NCBI RefSeq assembly: GCF_024679245.1
Contig: NC_090188.1
Span: 36,550,992 to 36,614,991 of the forward strand
Length of the DNA: 64,000 nucleotides
Reading direction: 5' to 3'
Source: Pseudorasbora parva
Lineage: Eukaryota; Chordata; Actinopteri; Cypriniformes; Gobionidae
Part shown: positions 12,848 to 24,776 of the stretch, piece after piece
Numbering within the stretch: the first letter of the stretch is position 1
Layout of the letters: each line of letters begins with the position of its first letter
Position numbers and translations under genes: made by a program
Notes under the pieces: generated by a model
Told to the model about the DNA's origin: nothing
Databases searched by the model: none
What the model saw: the letters and a program-made list of their open reading frames with translations, nothing else

Positions 12848-14320
12848 TGGATTATAGTTTGTACGTAATAGCAGGCACTGGCAACTAGCTGGTACACTTT
12901 TTTTATCATGAAAGAGGACAAAAATGCATGATGCATATCGGTATGCAAGTGAACATCTTGCATTTTTGCTATAGTAAAAGAGTTTATGAAGCAACTAACT
13001 GTGGAAGGTGCTACTTGGACTGAAAAAAGGATTGTGATGGATGAGCATTCTAGCCAAAACTGCAACCAATTTTTTTAAATGTCTTTTTTTGTAACATGCA
13101 TTTGTAATCAGCTTATTTGAATGAGCGAGGAACCTCTACCTGCATAAACTAGTATGCGTAGACCATCACAATCATGTCGAAGCATGCAAGTGTGTGTATT
13201 GACTTTATAATAAACCATAGACCTAATTTTAGGGGAATTTTCTTTTCAAGGTCATACTGCTGGCAGGCTACACAGAGCATCAAAAACAATCCTGTCTCTT
13301 CTTTCCAGAGCTGGACTTCCTGAAAATGCACATAAAAAAAATAGCAAAACCAGAGCATAATGAAGCTGCAAAACAAAAACAGTGTGCCTTGGCCAAAAGA
13401 TGAGAAAATACTAAAGGGGTGTAATGGAGGCCAGATGAGCTGACAGTAACAAATACCTCCATTAGCTGCCACCGATGGAAGGCTGGAGAGGTGGAAGAGG
13501 CTTTCACACGGAGCATTGTGAGGCAGAGAGGTGTTACAGGATGTGTTGTGTCCAGGTGGGACATGGGAGTCAAGTCGACCTGAGCGAAAGAGGACCGGAG
13601 AGGAAAGCAGAGGAGTGCAGACGGGAAGCCCACGGACTTGAGCTCTGGTGCATTTTCCATGGAGTTTGTGTGTGTGTGTGTGTGTGTAACGGACAGCTGG
13701 GATTTCAATCAGAGACTTCTTTATGCAGTCTTCTAACACATAATGAACTGAAGCACTGCTCAGCATGAGCAAGCCTTATTCACACACACCGCCAGTGTTT
13801 TAGCATCATTACGGAACACACACACACCACAGCTCACGCAATCAAAACCAAATGTGCTGCGAGCGCATTGAAAAGACACGTCAGAAATGACAATGTGCTG
13901 AACGGAAAGTGATTTGTCCAATCCGTTAAAAGTTTATATCAACAATTAGTTCATTATAAGTCTGTTTGATTAAAAGCTGAAGGCCACAGGCTGCTCAGTT
14001 CCTCGGGGGCTGATCTGGTGTTTAAAAAAAAAAAAAATTACCTCACCCTAAACCTGTCAGCACACCATTACAGCCCACGCCGCCATATGATGGCATGCCA
14101 AAAATAAAAAAAAATACTGAAGCCATTGTAGCGAGAAGGTGTTGGCAGATGTAGGCTTAAGGAATGCAGTGACAGGGTTATTTGTTGGACAGAGTTTGTG
14201 CAATGGAGAAATGTTTAAGGGGAAAAGGCTTCAGTCTGTGGGTTCTTATCAGCAAGCCTAATAGAGTTAGATAGGGGAATATCTTGATGAGAAATCAGAT
14301 AAAGGCAGAAAGAAAAACAA
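12848..14320. other. Region without a supported gene
   Basis: It contains a short (TG)n at 13665-13687. A 207-codon minus-strand open frame (13149-13772) runs through that microsatellite as TH repeats and is compositionally unremarkable, so I do not call it a gene. The rest is unassigned. Confidence 0.45.
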
Positions 14321-14520
14321 CAACCTCAAAACACTAGCAACTGAAGGCTACAGTCTAGAGAAGCAATGACTCATGCAGGACAGGGAGCCAAAACGAGGTT
14401 TGCAGCCCATCTGCAAAAACATGCGTATTTGCAGAAAGAATAAACTCTGAAAACAACACAATGCATGCCCAGTATAATCTGTTGTGGAAAACCATCAACC
14501 GACGGCAAATATTTGTCATA
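14320..14520. repeat. Block A1 of an old local duplication
   Basis: Phrases occur here in the same order as at 20409-20570: AACACTAGCAAC, CAATGACT, TTTGCAG, GCAGAAAGAATA (ACAGAAAGAATA in the other copy), then a TCA-CC-A-GGCA-block. Identity is imperfect but collinear over about 180 bp, which supports paralogy rather than chance. No coding frame is shared. Confidence 0.6.
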
Positions 14521-14789
14521 ACCCACTTTTTTTTTTTTTTTAAATAAACATGCTGGCTGGAGTCTTATCAAATTAGGGGATTCGCCGTGACTTGTGCACT
14601 ATATACAAGTTTTCTTAATTCATGCAATATGTGAGGAACAGCGCTATAAACATTATCAACTAACTAAAGCAAAAAATAATAATACTTGAAATAAAATCAA
14701 TAATAAATTAAATAAAAATATACATACAGTGCCTAAAATGAAGACTCGCCAAGTGCCACATGCGAGTAAAAATCAGAGTATGTGGCAAT

Positions 14790-15959
14790 TGTCATTTGCC
14801 TCATGTCAATCTTGAGTACCTATAGAGTAGTATTGCATCCTTCATATCTCTGAAAAGCATTTAGTTTTATTATATTTATAAAAGAAATATAGGCTGTACA
14901 GAGTCTTTCCGGAAAAAAACGAGCGCCTGGAGGCGTATCGTGTGGGGGAGCTAAAGAATGACGAGCACAAAGCGGTGATGTCCTCAAGCGTGGAGAAACC
15001 CATCGCTATCGATCTTGGCTAATAGATATATGATCCAGAATCAAATCTGAGGCTGAAATAACTTGAACAGGTGAAACAGCAGCAGCAGGACGTCCGTCTC
15101 TGTGGTATGTACTCTATTTAGTGGGCTGTCAACATTTGTGTGTCTTTACTTGCAGTTTATGAGGACATGATTCGATTTATGGACTATTGTATGCGACTAA
15201 ACCTTAGCAGTAGCAAGCAAAACGGTTTTGCACATGAGACTAGTGTAACGTTATACATAGAACAACAATAGAGCCCGTTAATGCATTTGAATGACAAAGC
15301 ATGCAATCGTGTCATTTACTGATGTTAACTCACACGTCAACAGCATAGACATTTGAAGCAGTTTTACTCACCGGCTGCTTCCAAAGCAGGACCGAACCTT
15401 TATCGCTGGGACCGCTCCGTCAAAATCACACTTCTTTGGTATGATTTGGTAAAGTCCTGACAGCAGTGAACGGTGGAGATCCACTTTGAGACGCGACTAA
15501 AGCGATGTTGTGAAGCTTCCTGTCATTTCTGCGTTCAAATCGGTTCAAATGCAGCGCTGCCTTCCCGGAATGCTGTGTTGAAGCGTTGAAGTCGTTCGAC
15601 GTCTCCATAGGAATAAAGTGGAGCGCGGCGCGACCATAGGGCGTGTCAGAAGTGTTCACGGATGACTGGATCTGCACCTTGAAAGAGTGTTTATGGCCGT
15701 GCATTTCCTCTCTCGCTCTAGTCACGCGCGCGCGCACCCTACCGGGAGAAGACCTTCCGCTGTTCACGTCAAGTCAAGCCATACTCGAAAAAATCTCTCA
15801 GAAACTTGTGAGAAACAGGAAGGAGTATTTTTAACACAGAAATACTCCATCAAACGTCCAACATTAGTTTTTGAAACTTTGTCTATGTTTAGGATGAGAA
15901 TCCAAGTCTTTAACAGTGTAAAAAGCTCAGTATGCATGAAACAGCATTTCACCCCCCCT
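14790..15959 (-). mobile_element. TTAA element of the THAP-bearing GGGGGG family (copy 2)
   Basis: The right edge CATGAAACAGCATTTCACCC with a C run and TTAA at 15960-15963 is the reverse complement of the left end at 38785. The left part contains TCAATCTTGAGTACCTATAG, matching the reverse complement of 39930-39950. The left terminus itself is degraded, so the start is approximate. The CpG-rich interior (15560-15780) contains CGCGCGCGCGC. No intact zinc-finger frame was found. Confidence 0.72.
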
Positions 15960-16720
15960 TTAAGCTTTTACATTTATATTCAAGCCAAGACACAAAAGAG
16001 AGCTTATTTTTTACTGCTGCGCTTTGTGGAAAGTTCAGTCGCATTCGACATTATGCCAACGACTGATATAATGACATTTCCATTGCATCAGTCATCGACG
16101 CAACGTCTCCGTTCCTTCCTTCAGGGAATGAGAGTTACATCCGTGACGTTATGTGTGTGCTTACATCTGAAGTAAGGCAAGAAAAGTGCTTTTCAAGATA
16201 GCCCGCGATTACTAAACTGTGCTCTCTTTCACATCTTATTGCGCTTGAGTGGACAAATTCACACAAAATTATGTCAAAAATAATGAGTATCCTAGAAAAC
16301 ATAGTCGGTCATATCTTAAGTGAACATTAGTTGAGAAAGTAAACGCATATGTACAGTATCAGTATATTAGATCTGTGCATTCACTTTTAAAGTGACACCA
16401 GCCTAATAATCCTGCTATCTGTGCTTTTAATGTTAATCAAACAACAAAGGACAAAGAAAGACTGGATAACTTTTGTAACTTTCATAAGGATTACTTAATA
16501 ATTTAATATAATTATGCACAAGGGTCAATACAACATACAAATAAAATGTTATTAAAAAAAAAAGCTAAATATATAGTAGTATACCAAGATACTAAAACAA
16601 CAGTGGTCAGGAACAAAACTAAATTGAAATAAATAATTAACACCAAAAATGCTTCAAATCTGAATCTCAGTTGATAAAGTAAAAAAAAAAATTTCTTCAA
16701 AATAATTAATGGTATGTAAA

Positions 16721-17242
16721 TAGCCTGACAAGCGAGACCCACATCAAGATGTTTGGTCTGGAAACTCACCATTGACGGGGCTCAATCCGAGGGGCGGATA
16801 AACGGTTGTCTTTCAAACTCCCTCTGCACGCGATAGGATAGCGCTACAACCAACCAGAGCAACGAAGGTGAAACAGAGCTTGTTGATAGATTAAACATTC
16901 GCCATATCCGGTTGGCAAAACTCAGAACACATCTTCCCTTCTTAAGAATGACTTCAGTGCCGTTCTGTTCTTTTCTCAGAGAAAAGCTTAACTCCAAGTC
17001 TTCCAGAGTCGCGGTCAAAGCTGATTTGAAAGACCGCCGTTCGCCAGTTTCTGTGTTTACTAAAAGCATGCAAGAGCAACTCGGCCGTCATTATGTTAAG
17101 CCCCGCCCACCGACTCTATACACGATGTGATTGGCCTGACCAGAGTTTGGCGTTTACAGCTCAGAAGGGTATTGAGAGTTAGACGACACTCGCGGGCAGA
17201 TTAGATTTGCTGCCGCTAGGGTGCGTCTAGATTTCTAGGCTA
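16721..17242 (-). mobile_element. 9-bp-TSD transposon (TAGCCT family), copy 2
   Basis: Inverted copy running from TAGCCTGACAAGCGAGACCC to ...GATTTCTAGGCTA. The flanks are GTATGTAAA and GTATGTCAA, an 8 of 9 match, consistent with an older insertion. Length is 522 bp. A roughly 95-codon frame across the middle reappears as fragments in other copies but with different indels, so it is not treated as coding. Confidence 0.9.
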
Positions 17243-17599
17243 GTATGTCAATGTGTCACACCAGGTTTAAAGTCCTTGAGATTTAACATCAACACTATGG
17301 GCTTTGCTTGTCATAACAAAACATCACATGCCAGGTCGAAATGCAGAATGTAGAATGAGAATTAAGAGCTGCAGCAGATGGAAAGATGCTCAGCGTATAA
17401 AAACTGTCTGTTTCTCGCACAAAGCTTTATTGTGCCTTATAGAAGACTTTAAATATAGTGCATGTGCAGCACTGACCACTTTTATGGTGAATGCATGAAT
17501 ATACTTGAACATTTCTTCACTGGTCTTTCACAAACAAATACCAGCACACACTACGTAACGTTGAGTAAAAAAGGCCAAGATTTGCATTTTTGGGTGAAC

Positions 17600-17770
17600 T
17601 GTCGCTTTCAGCTCTGTAATTCCCCAGGCCGTTCAAGTTCTAAGGTATGTTAAACTTGGCAAATGTCACGGATGCTGTGGCTTGATGTTATCATACAGAT
17701 AACACACTTTGTCAGAGGTTACATTAGCACCCTTTGTCAACACTTACTGGATGATTTGAGTTGGTCATGT
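17600..17770. repeat. Block B1 of an old local duplication
   Basis: Collinear with 22985-23130: CTCTGTAATTCCCCAGG/ATCTGTCATTTCCCAGG, AAGTTCTAA, ATGCTGTG, ACATACAGATAACAC-type, TGTCAGAG, ACACTTACTGG/TCTCACTGG. Identity looks around two thirds or higher over 150 bp. Together with blocks A1/A2 it suggests duplication of a several-kb segment. Confidence 0.65.
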
Positions 17771-18426
17771 CAGAAAAATCTGTTAAAAGAACTGTTGTGA
17801 AAAAGAAGTGTGCTTAATTGTACTGAACATGCACTTGTAAGTTACTTCATATCTTAAAACTATATATGAAATAAAACACTTGCAATATAATATTAATGAA
17901 ATGAAAGGCCACTTAAAAGAAGAGAACACTTTTTAACACTCTTAAGTACTCTTTTAAATAAATATACAGCTGTGGAAAAAAAAATATGTTCAGAAATAAA
18001 CTTTAAGTGGTTACACCCCTTAGTTGTTTCCAGTACTGATTGGCACCCTTGGTAAATATGATCAAAGATAGCTGTGAAAATGAATCTGTTTTGTTTATCC
18101 TTTCGATCTAAAAATCTAGATTGCAAAAATCTAACCGTTCATTGAAGAATGGGGAAAATCACAAATAAATGTTTTTTCTCCAAAACACGTTGGCAACAAT
18201 TATTGGCACCCCTATAACTTTTATGAGTAAAATATCTCTGAAGTATATTCCCCATTAATATTTGCATTTTTTTTAGAACACGGTGACAGGAACATGAAAT
18301 TGACTTCCAGCAATGACTTCTTGTTTCACAGGATAAGGAAACACAAAGGCCAAATTCCCTTAATCATTTATCTCAATGATAAAAGCCAAAAAATACAGTT
18401 CTGATGTGCAGCAAAATATTGTTCAG

Positions 18427-18830
18427 CTTCACAAAATAGCAGAGGCGGACACTCAAGTGTTTTTACTTAATACAGCATGTACTTTATCAGTATTCTTCTT
18501 TGGAAAACTTTTACTTCACAACCTTCCAAAACATAATATTGTTTCATATTGAATATAATTTAATACTTTATTACATTAAAAATGAAGTATTGTATACTTT
18601 TACTCAAGTAAAGGTAATTAAAATTTTACTTGAGTACAAAAAATAAAGTACTATAATTTTAATGTAAACTATTCAAGGTAAAAAAACAACAACTTTTATT
18701 TATGAAATGTAGTGCAGTGAATTGTATGACATTATAAATTATGCTTTGGGGTGTAATTATTTAAACGTTTTACAAAGAAAAACACTAATAAAATATATAC
18801 TTGATAAATGTACTGCACTAGAAATACTTA
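18427..18830. mobile_element. AAGTA-rich hAT-like repeat remnant
   Basis: Phrases such as GCAGAGGCGGACACTCAAGT and TACTTTTACTCAAGTAAAGG resemble the ends of a common fish non-autonomous hAT group. Termini and target duplication were not resolved. Confidence 0.4.
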
Positions 18831-19709
18831 GAGTTAGTTCACCCAAAAATGACAATTATTTCATTAATTACTCACCCTCATGTCGTTGGACACCCGTAAC
18901 ACATTCGTTCATCTTCGGAACACAAATGAAGATATTTTGGTTGAAAGCTGAGAAAGGCTTCAGAAAGGCCTCCATTGACATTCAGTATATAATACAGTAT
19001 ATATGTATCAATGTTTTAGTGTCTGTCCATGGACCGGACACCCAGCTAAGGGCATCCGGGGGGCGCCGGGAGGCAGGGTCCGGGACAGGCGGTGGCTCGC
19101 CTCGCGGCGGACCGCCAGCCCACTCCCGAGATCCAACTACGAGCTTTTTAACTGCAGCAACTTTAGTATACGCTATTGGAGCTGGAATTAACGCGGCTGC
19201 TGGCACCAGACTTGCCCTCCAATGGATCCTTGCCCATGGGTTTAGGATACGCTCATTCCAATTACAGGGCCTCGAAAGAGACCTGTATTGTTATTTTTCG
19301 TCACTACCTCTCCGTGTCGGAAATGGGTAATTTGCGCGCCTGCTGCCTTCCTTGGATGTGGTAGCCGTTTCTCAGGCTCCCTCTCCGGAATCGAACCCTG
19401 ATTCCCCGTTACCCGTGGTCACCATGGTAGGCGCTGAATGTACCATCGAAAGTTGATAGGGCAATAAAAACATCATCAAAGTAATCCATATGTGACATCA
19501 GTTAGTTAATTAGAATCTCTTGAAGCATTGGAAATACATTTTGGTCCAAAAATAGCAAAAACTATGACTTTATTCAGCATTGTCTTCTCTTCCCCATTGT
19601 TTTCAAACCTCAAATAAAGATTCAAATGGTAATGAATCAGTGTAATGATTCATGATTCAGATCGCCAATGTCACTTGATTTCAGCAGTTTTACAGTTTGA
19701 CACACGATA
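18831..19709. mobile_element. Half of a TTAA foldback MITE split by an 18S fragment
   Basis: It starts GTTAGTTCACCCAAAAATGA and runs through ACACCCGTAACACATTCGTT, resuming after the rRNA insert with AATAAAAACATCATCAAAGT. It can be followed in parallel with the left arm of the 49139-49826 copy (ATAAAAACATTATCAAAGTA). It ends near the palindrome centre (GCCAATGTCACTTGATTTCA); the right arm is missing. Confidence 0.75.
19036..19462 (-). pseudogene. 18S rRNA gene fragment (pseudogene)
   Basis: Read on the minus strand this is 18S small-subunit rRNA sequence, from CCCTATCAACTTTCGATGGT through the universally conserved GTGCCAGCAGCCGCG region (here with one change: the plus strand reads AACGCGGCTGCTGGCA) and GAGCTCCAATAGCG-type positions, to the expansion segment ending ..AGCTGGGTGTCC. 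It covers roughly the 5' third of the gene. Most core positions are unchanged, but a stretch near 19224-19252 (CCTTGCCCATGGGTTTAGGA) is diverged from the canonical sequence. It lies inside a MITE, far from any rDNA unit, and is too short to be functional. Confidence 0.93.
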
Positions 19710-20408
19710 AACCGACAATATTTTTTTTACAGTGCAGGACAATGATCCAAAACAAACATCAAAATCAACACACAAATGTGTCACGGAGCACAAAATAAAG
19801 CTTCTCCCAATTCCCTGACATGAACTCTATAGAAAATGAGTGGGGTAAACTGAAGATAAGCACCACCAACATGGAGCTGGGAATCTGGAAAGATTCAAAT
19901 AATGTTCTCTGATATCATGTCAGTGTATGGGTGCCAATAATTATGGCCTACGTTTTTTGGAGAAAAACATTTATTTCATAATGTGATTTTCCCCCCACTT
20001 TTTTTTTTTTTTTTTTTACTTCAATGAAAGTTTAGGTTTTTGTGATTAAAAAAAAAGATAAAAAGGATAAATGATGCAGATTTATTTTTAAAGCCAACTT
20101 GATCATATTTAACAGGGGTGAAAATAATTCTGAAAAATGTATATAATATATATTATAAAATAACTTTTAAAAAGTGCACTTTGTAATAATGTAAAATCAT
20201 GAAATTAAATATAAAGTGGGTCGAAAAAGCTATAGATATTTTCATTTAATTGTGAATAACATGCAATTAAGTGTCCAAAAACATTATATTCAGTTCAAAC
20301 ACATTATTTTAAAGTATATAATTTACATCAAAACTGCTAAAAAGTATACCTCTTTTTCTACATGAGGAGACTTGGAATATAGCACACAACTCTACTACTG
20401 ACTACTAT

Positions 20409-20570
20409 CTCACAACACTAGCAACCAAAGGTTATACAGAAACAATGACTTGTGTCTATTAATGAACCAAACATAGATTTGCAGCTGCCCGTCTATTTAC
20501 AGAAAGAATACACACAGAAAGCAAAGGCAAACTTTAAAATCAAAAACTATTCACCAATGGCAGGTTTTTT
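20409..20570. repeat. Block A2 of an old local duplication
   Basis: Partner of 14320-14520; see the shared ordered phrases there. Between A1 and A2 the offset is about 6.06 kb. Confidence 0.6.
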
Positions 20571-21191
20571 TCATCCTAGAGATATTTCCAAAAATGCACT
20601 ATAATGCTATAGGGTAATTACAAATGAGAGGATCCAGCATATTCTGTGTGCAATCCGACCGACCTGTCTGCGCAGGAATGCTCTCATAATGGAGAAAACA
20701 TGAGGCTTCTTTCAGTTTGGAGATGCCTGTGGAGGGAAGAAGGCTCTGCTTTAGAGTGTGCATTAGCCCGTTCATACCTGGGGGCCAATGAATAGAGCCC
20801 TCAGGTAAGCCTTGTTGAAACAAATCTAAGCTGCTAATGACACGCACCGTGAAAATATTCACAGTTCATTTAGCTTGATGACAACTGCAGCCCCCTGTTC
20901 CCCCCGCTCTCCGGTTTGGTGTATTAGTCATACCTTTGTGTCGTAAGCTGCAAGAGACTACAACTATGCTATGACAACAACTAGCGTGGCATTATAGATG
21001 GGAATACAATCAAATTCTCTACTTTGGATGCTTTCTTTACTTGAACACATTCTTCAATATCAAAAAGAAAAGTTTACTTGTTATGATGATTTTGGCAGGA
21101 CGAGTGCTGGTTAAGATTCTGCCAACTTGTTGTTTAAGATTTGTGGGATAAAAGACTGAAATTTAAATTTACTGATAATCTTCTCAATTGT

Positions 21192-21705
21192 TAGCCTAGA
21201 AATCTAGACACCCTAGCGGCAGCAAATCTAATCTGCCGCAAGTATCGTCTAGCAACTCTCAATACAGTTCTGAGCTGGAAAAACCAAACTCTGGTCAGGC
21301 CAATCACATTGTGTATAGTCGGTGGGCGGGGCTAATGACGGCCGAGTTGCACTTGCGTGCTACTATTAAACACAGAGGCTGGCGAATGGCGGTCTTTAAA
21401 ATCAGCTTTGACCTCGCGCGACTCTGGAAGACTTGGAGTTAAGCTTTTCTCTGAGAAAAGAACGGCACTGAAGTCATTCTTAAACAGGGAAGATGAGTTC
21501 GGAGTTTTGCCGACCGGATACGGCGAATGTTTAATCTATCAACGAGCTCTGTTTCACCTTCGTTGCTCTGGTTGGTTGTAGCGCTATCCTATCACATGCA
21601 GAGGGAGTTTGAAAGACAACCGTTTATGCCGCCCCTCAGATTGAGCCCCGTCAATGGTGAGTTTCCAGACCAAACATCTTGATGTGGGTCTGGCTTGTCA
21701 GGCTA
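21192..21705 (+). mobile_element. 9-bp-TSD transposon (TAGCCT family), copy 3
   Basis: 514 bp, TAGCCTAGAAATCTAGACAC to GGCTTGTCAGGCTA. The flanks CTCAATTGT and CTCAATAGT match at 8 of 9 positions. Both subterminal palindromes are present. No transposase. Confidence 0.9.
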
Positions 21706-21792
21706 CTCAATAGTCTTATTTTTGATATTTTATATGGACAATACTTATGGACCATTTCTGTTCAATAACCTGTAATTTTATAGAAAAACTGG

Positions 21793-21990
21793 ATAGGTCA
21801 CCCAAAAATGAAAATTCTGTCATCATTTACTCACCCTTATGTCGTTCCAAACCCCTATGACTTTCAATCATCTTCAATGCACAATATATAGATATTTCGA
21901 TATAGATATTTCTGTGCCTCCATTGACAGTCTACTGTATGCAACCACCACTTTGACGCTTTAAAAAGTTCACAAAGATATAGTAGCTCAA
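21793..21990. mobile_element. TAGTTCACCC-family MITE fragment
   Basis: AGGTCACCCAAAAATGAAAA followed by TTACTCACCCTTATGTCGTT matches the left arm of the TTAA foldback family. It runs straight into the 51-bp minisatellite, and no right arm is found after it. Confidence 0.65.
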
Positions 21991-22745
21991 ACGTGCTGCA
22001 TAACACGAGAATGAACCTCATTGGTTCTTACTGAAGCTCAAACGTGCTGCGTAACACGAGAATGAGCCTCATTGGTTCTCACTGATGCTCAAACGTGCTG
22101 CGTAACACGAGAATGAACCTCATTGGTTCTTACTGAAGCTCAAACGTGCTGCGTAACATGAGAATGAACCTCATTGGTTCTTCCGGAAGTTCAAATGTGC
22201 TGCGTAACACAAGAATGAACTTCATTGGTTCTTAATGAAGCTCAAACGTGCTGCGTAACACAAGAATGAACCTCATTGGTTCTCACTGACGCTCAAACGT
22301 GTTGCGTAACACAAGAATGAACTTCATTGGTTCTCACTGAAGCTCAAACGTGCTGCGTAACACGAGAATGAACCTCATTGGTTCTTCCGGAAGTTCAAAT
22401 GTGCTGCGTAACATGAGAATGAACCTCATTGGTTCTCGAGGAAGCTCAAACGTGCTGCGTAACACGAGAATGAACCTCATTGGTTCTTACTGAAGCTCAA
22501 ACGTGCTGCGTAACACAAGAATGAACCTCATTGGTTCTTCCAGAAGCTCAAATGTGCTGCGTAACACAAGAATGAACCTCATTGGTTCTTGCGGAAGCTC
22601 AAACGTGCTGCGTAACACGAGAATGAACCTCATTGGTTCTTGCGGAAGCTCAAACGTGCTGCGTAACACGAGAATGAACCTCATTGGTTCTTGCAGAAGC
22701 TCAAACGTGCTGCGTAACACGAGAATGAACCTCATTGGTTCTTAA
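21988..22745. repeat. 51-bp minisatellite, about 15 units
   Basis: The unit AGCTCAAACGTGCTGCGTAA + CACGAGAATGAACCTCATTG + GTTCTTACTGA recurs with a period of 51 bp. The distance from first to last CATTGGTT (22019 to 22733) is 714 = 14 x 51. Units vary at a few positions. Because 51 is divisible by three, both strands stay open (17-residue repeats MRFILVLRSTFELPQEP on minus, NVLRNTRMNLIGSCGSS on plus). I treat it as non-coding: there is no start context, domain or splice support. Confidence 0.95.
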
Positions 22746-22984
22746 GGTTCTTCATGGAGTACAAGATTCTTTTAGATGCCAATGAAGAACTGTATTTTTA
22801 CAGTAACAGAAAGTAGAAACATATAGAAAACACTAACTAATGTATTAAAACAAGTAAATGTAATTTTATAGAAAAGTGCTGCATAAAGATTTTTCACAAT
22901 GTCTCATTTTCTGTTCCAACAGTATTTTGGCATCACATGAGAGTGATTCAGAAACATCATTTTCGGGGGAAATCCTTTTGAGAT

Positions 22985-23130
22985 CTGTCATTTCCCAGGA
23001 TGTTGAAGTTCTAAAGAACCTGGTCAGTGTCATGCATGCTGTGTCCTAATGCCGTTAACATACAGATAACACTCTGTCAGAGCTTAAATGAACACCTTTC
23101 ATCACCTCTCACTGGCTGAATTGACTTTGG
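22985..23130. repeat. Block B2 of an old local duplication
   Basis: Partner of 17600-17770. Offset is about 5.37 kb, and the order A-B is the same in both sets. Confidence 0.65.
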
Positions 23131-24090
23131 TAAGTGGGGGCATGACACAACATTGGGCAACATTGAGTGAAAGGAATTAGGTGTTGTTAGTTTTGAGAAA
23201 GCACAATGTCATCGCTGTACATTAAGCTTTAAGACACCACATTACCATCTGCTCCAGAACGTTATAGTCTCCGGACTCTAATTTACAGTTAGAGTTTCCT
23301 TCTTGGTTAGTCTGAGAACTGTTATCTTGTTTCTGCCCAAACCAACAAGTATGCTGAAATGCAAATTGCATCTGGCACCAAGACACAGTAATTTGACGTA
23401 ATTACTACAGCTTGATACCAGAGTACGCTCTCGCTGCATGGCACGGATCCATCACAATAATCAGTAATTGCTCTCCATTTTTTGACGCAAAAATACCGAA
23501 ACACCCATTACTCTGTTCCACAGCAGCTTGATAATGCCACATTACAGAAAAATCCTTCACCAACTTCTATATTGTATGAACTCAACACCTGTAGGGCCCA
23601 GCGTTTTCATCATCTGCTTGGAATAAATTGTAGTCATCATCATAACCATAATCACAGTAATAAAAAAGTCCTCATCCTCTTGCCAAATTACTGTGGCATT
23701 TGATTTACAGTAATTGTGAGGGAGAGGAGGGGTTGGGGTTACGCTACGCTACGTCTCGACCGGTGGAGTACAAACACGCACACACCTGTGTGGCTTCCAC
23801 CTGAGAAGGGCCGGATCCCAACGATACGCCAACATTCCCCGAGGCACACAATGACTAACATTGTGACATATACAATAAACCAGGTGTGGAGGGGGTTTTA
23901 TTATTAGCATGGAAAATGTCATTTTTAAAAGATTATATTTTAAGAGCATTATGCATTAAGAAGGTAATTAGTTATGAATGAGGTTTAGAAATCTGAACTG
24001 CTATTTCTGGATGCAATTATTGATGGATGTAATGAATTACGCCGTTAGACTATTAGGCAATGACAGAGACACGAAGATTGCAGTCAGTCA
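23131..24090. other. Intergenic stretch, unassigned
   Basis: No supported gene. 23720-23850 is slightly GC-richer with a repeated TACGCTACGCTACG motif. It lies downstream of the etaa1 3' end. Confidence 0.4.
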
Positions 24091-24099
24091 ACGTTCAAT

Positions 24100-24776
24100 T
24101 TTTTTAATAGAGACTTTTGGAAGCAATAATAACCATCACTTTTGAAGCTTCTTCGATAGCTTCCTTTAATACTGACACAGTTGTGTTTAACAGAAAAATA
24201 TGGAACATAAAGACAACAAATAATACAAAAAAGATCTCCAGGACCTTTAGCTTGATTGACGGAAATTCAAGTATTTTTTTCCATTAGCAACAGGTAAAGA
24301 CTATGATCAGAAGACTACAATTGAAAGTGACCTCACATTTGTAACTGCATATAACGATGATAATCCAAAGTCTATGCTTCTTTTCTTTCACGATTCAGAT
24401 GACACATGGTTAGAAATGTCCATCAAATGTTGAAAAAAATAAAACAATAGTGTTAAGTCTTACAGACATCAGCCATTAATTTTACTGACAATACTGGGTT
24501 ATAATAACGGAACCGTAATGTGTGAGAAAAATTGCTTTTTTTGTAACTCCAGCCATTTAGTTTGGCAGTTAGACAGATATGACACTGCAGTACATTATTC
24601 AGAAACGCATGAGAAATCTTCAAGTAACATTTCCTTCAAAGAGACAAATTAATGTTCAACTCTAAATTAGTAATGGATTTGGAGGACTGAAATCAGATCT
24701 CCAGGCTGTGTCATAACCACATAATTTAGTTCTTTACAGGCCAGAACATCCCTGACATTAAGTACAGCTCAAGCTC
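24100..24776 (-). other. etaa1: Probable etaa1 3' untranslated region
   Basis: Sequence directly downstream of the stop codon on the minus strand, without recognisable transposon ends until about 24100. Candidate ATTAAA poly(A) signals (TTTAAT on the plus strand) occur near 24104 and 24164. The real cleavage site cannot be fixed from sequence alone. Confidence 0.35.

Larger units (their letters stand above)
18031..20132 (+). mobile_element. Tc1-like transposon remnant with long (about 210-bp) TIRs
   Basis: The left repeat (18031-18215: TGGCACCCTTGGTAAATATG ... ATTATTGGCACCCC) is mirrored at 19925-20132. This IR/DR-like long terminus is typical of fish Tc1 elements. A transposase 5' fragment (CAGCAAAATATTGTTCAGCT, encoding QQNIVQLHK) lies at about 18411. 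A DDE-domain fragment (CAGGACAATGATCCAAAACA, encoding QDNDPKQ) lies at 19736. The middle of the gene is gone and replaced by other repeats, so this is a dead copy. Confidence 0.8.

Noticed and set aside
13149..13772. 207-codon minus-strand open frame
   Set aside because: It runs through a CA/TG microsatellite (THTHTH), has no domain or splice context, and an alternative frame is equally open.
18722..19330. 202-codon plus-strand open frame
   Set aside because: It crosses a MITE and the antisense 18S fragment, so its protein is a chance reading of rRNA.
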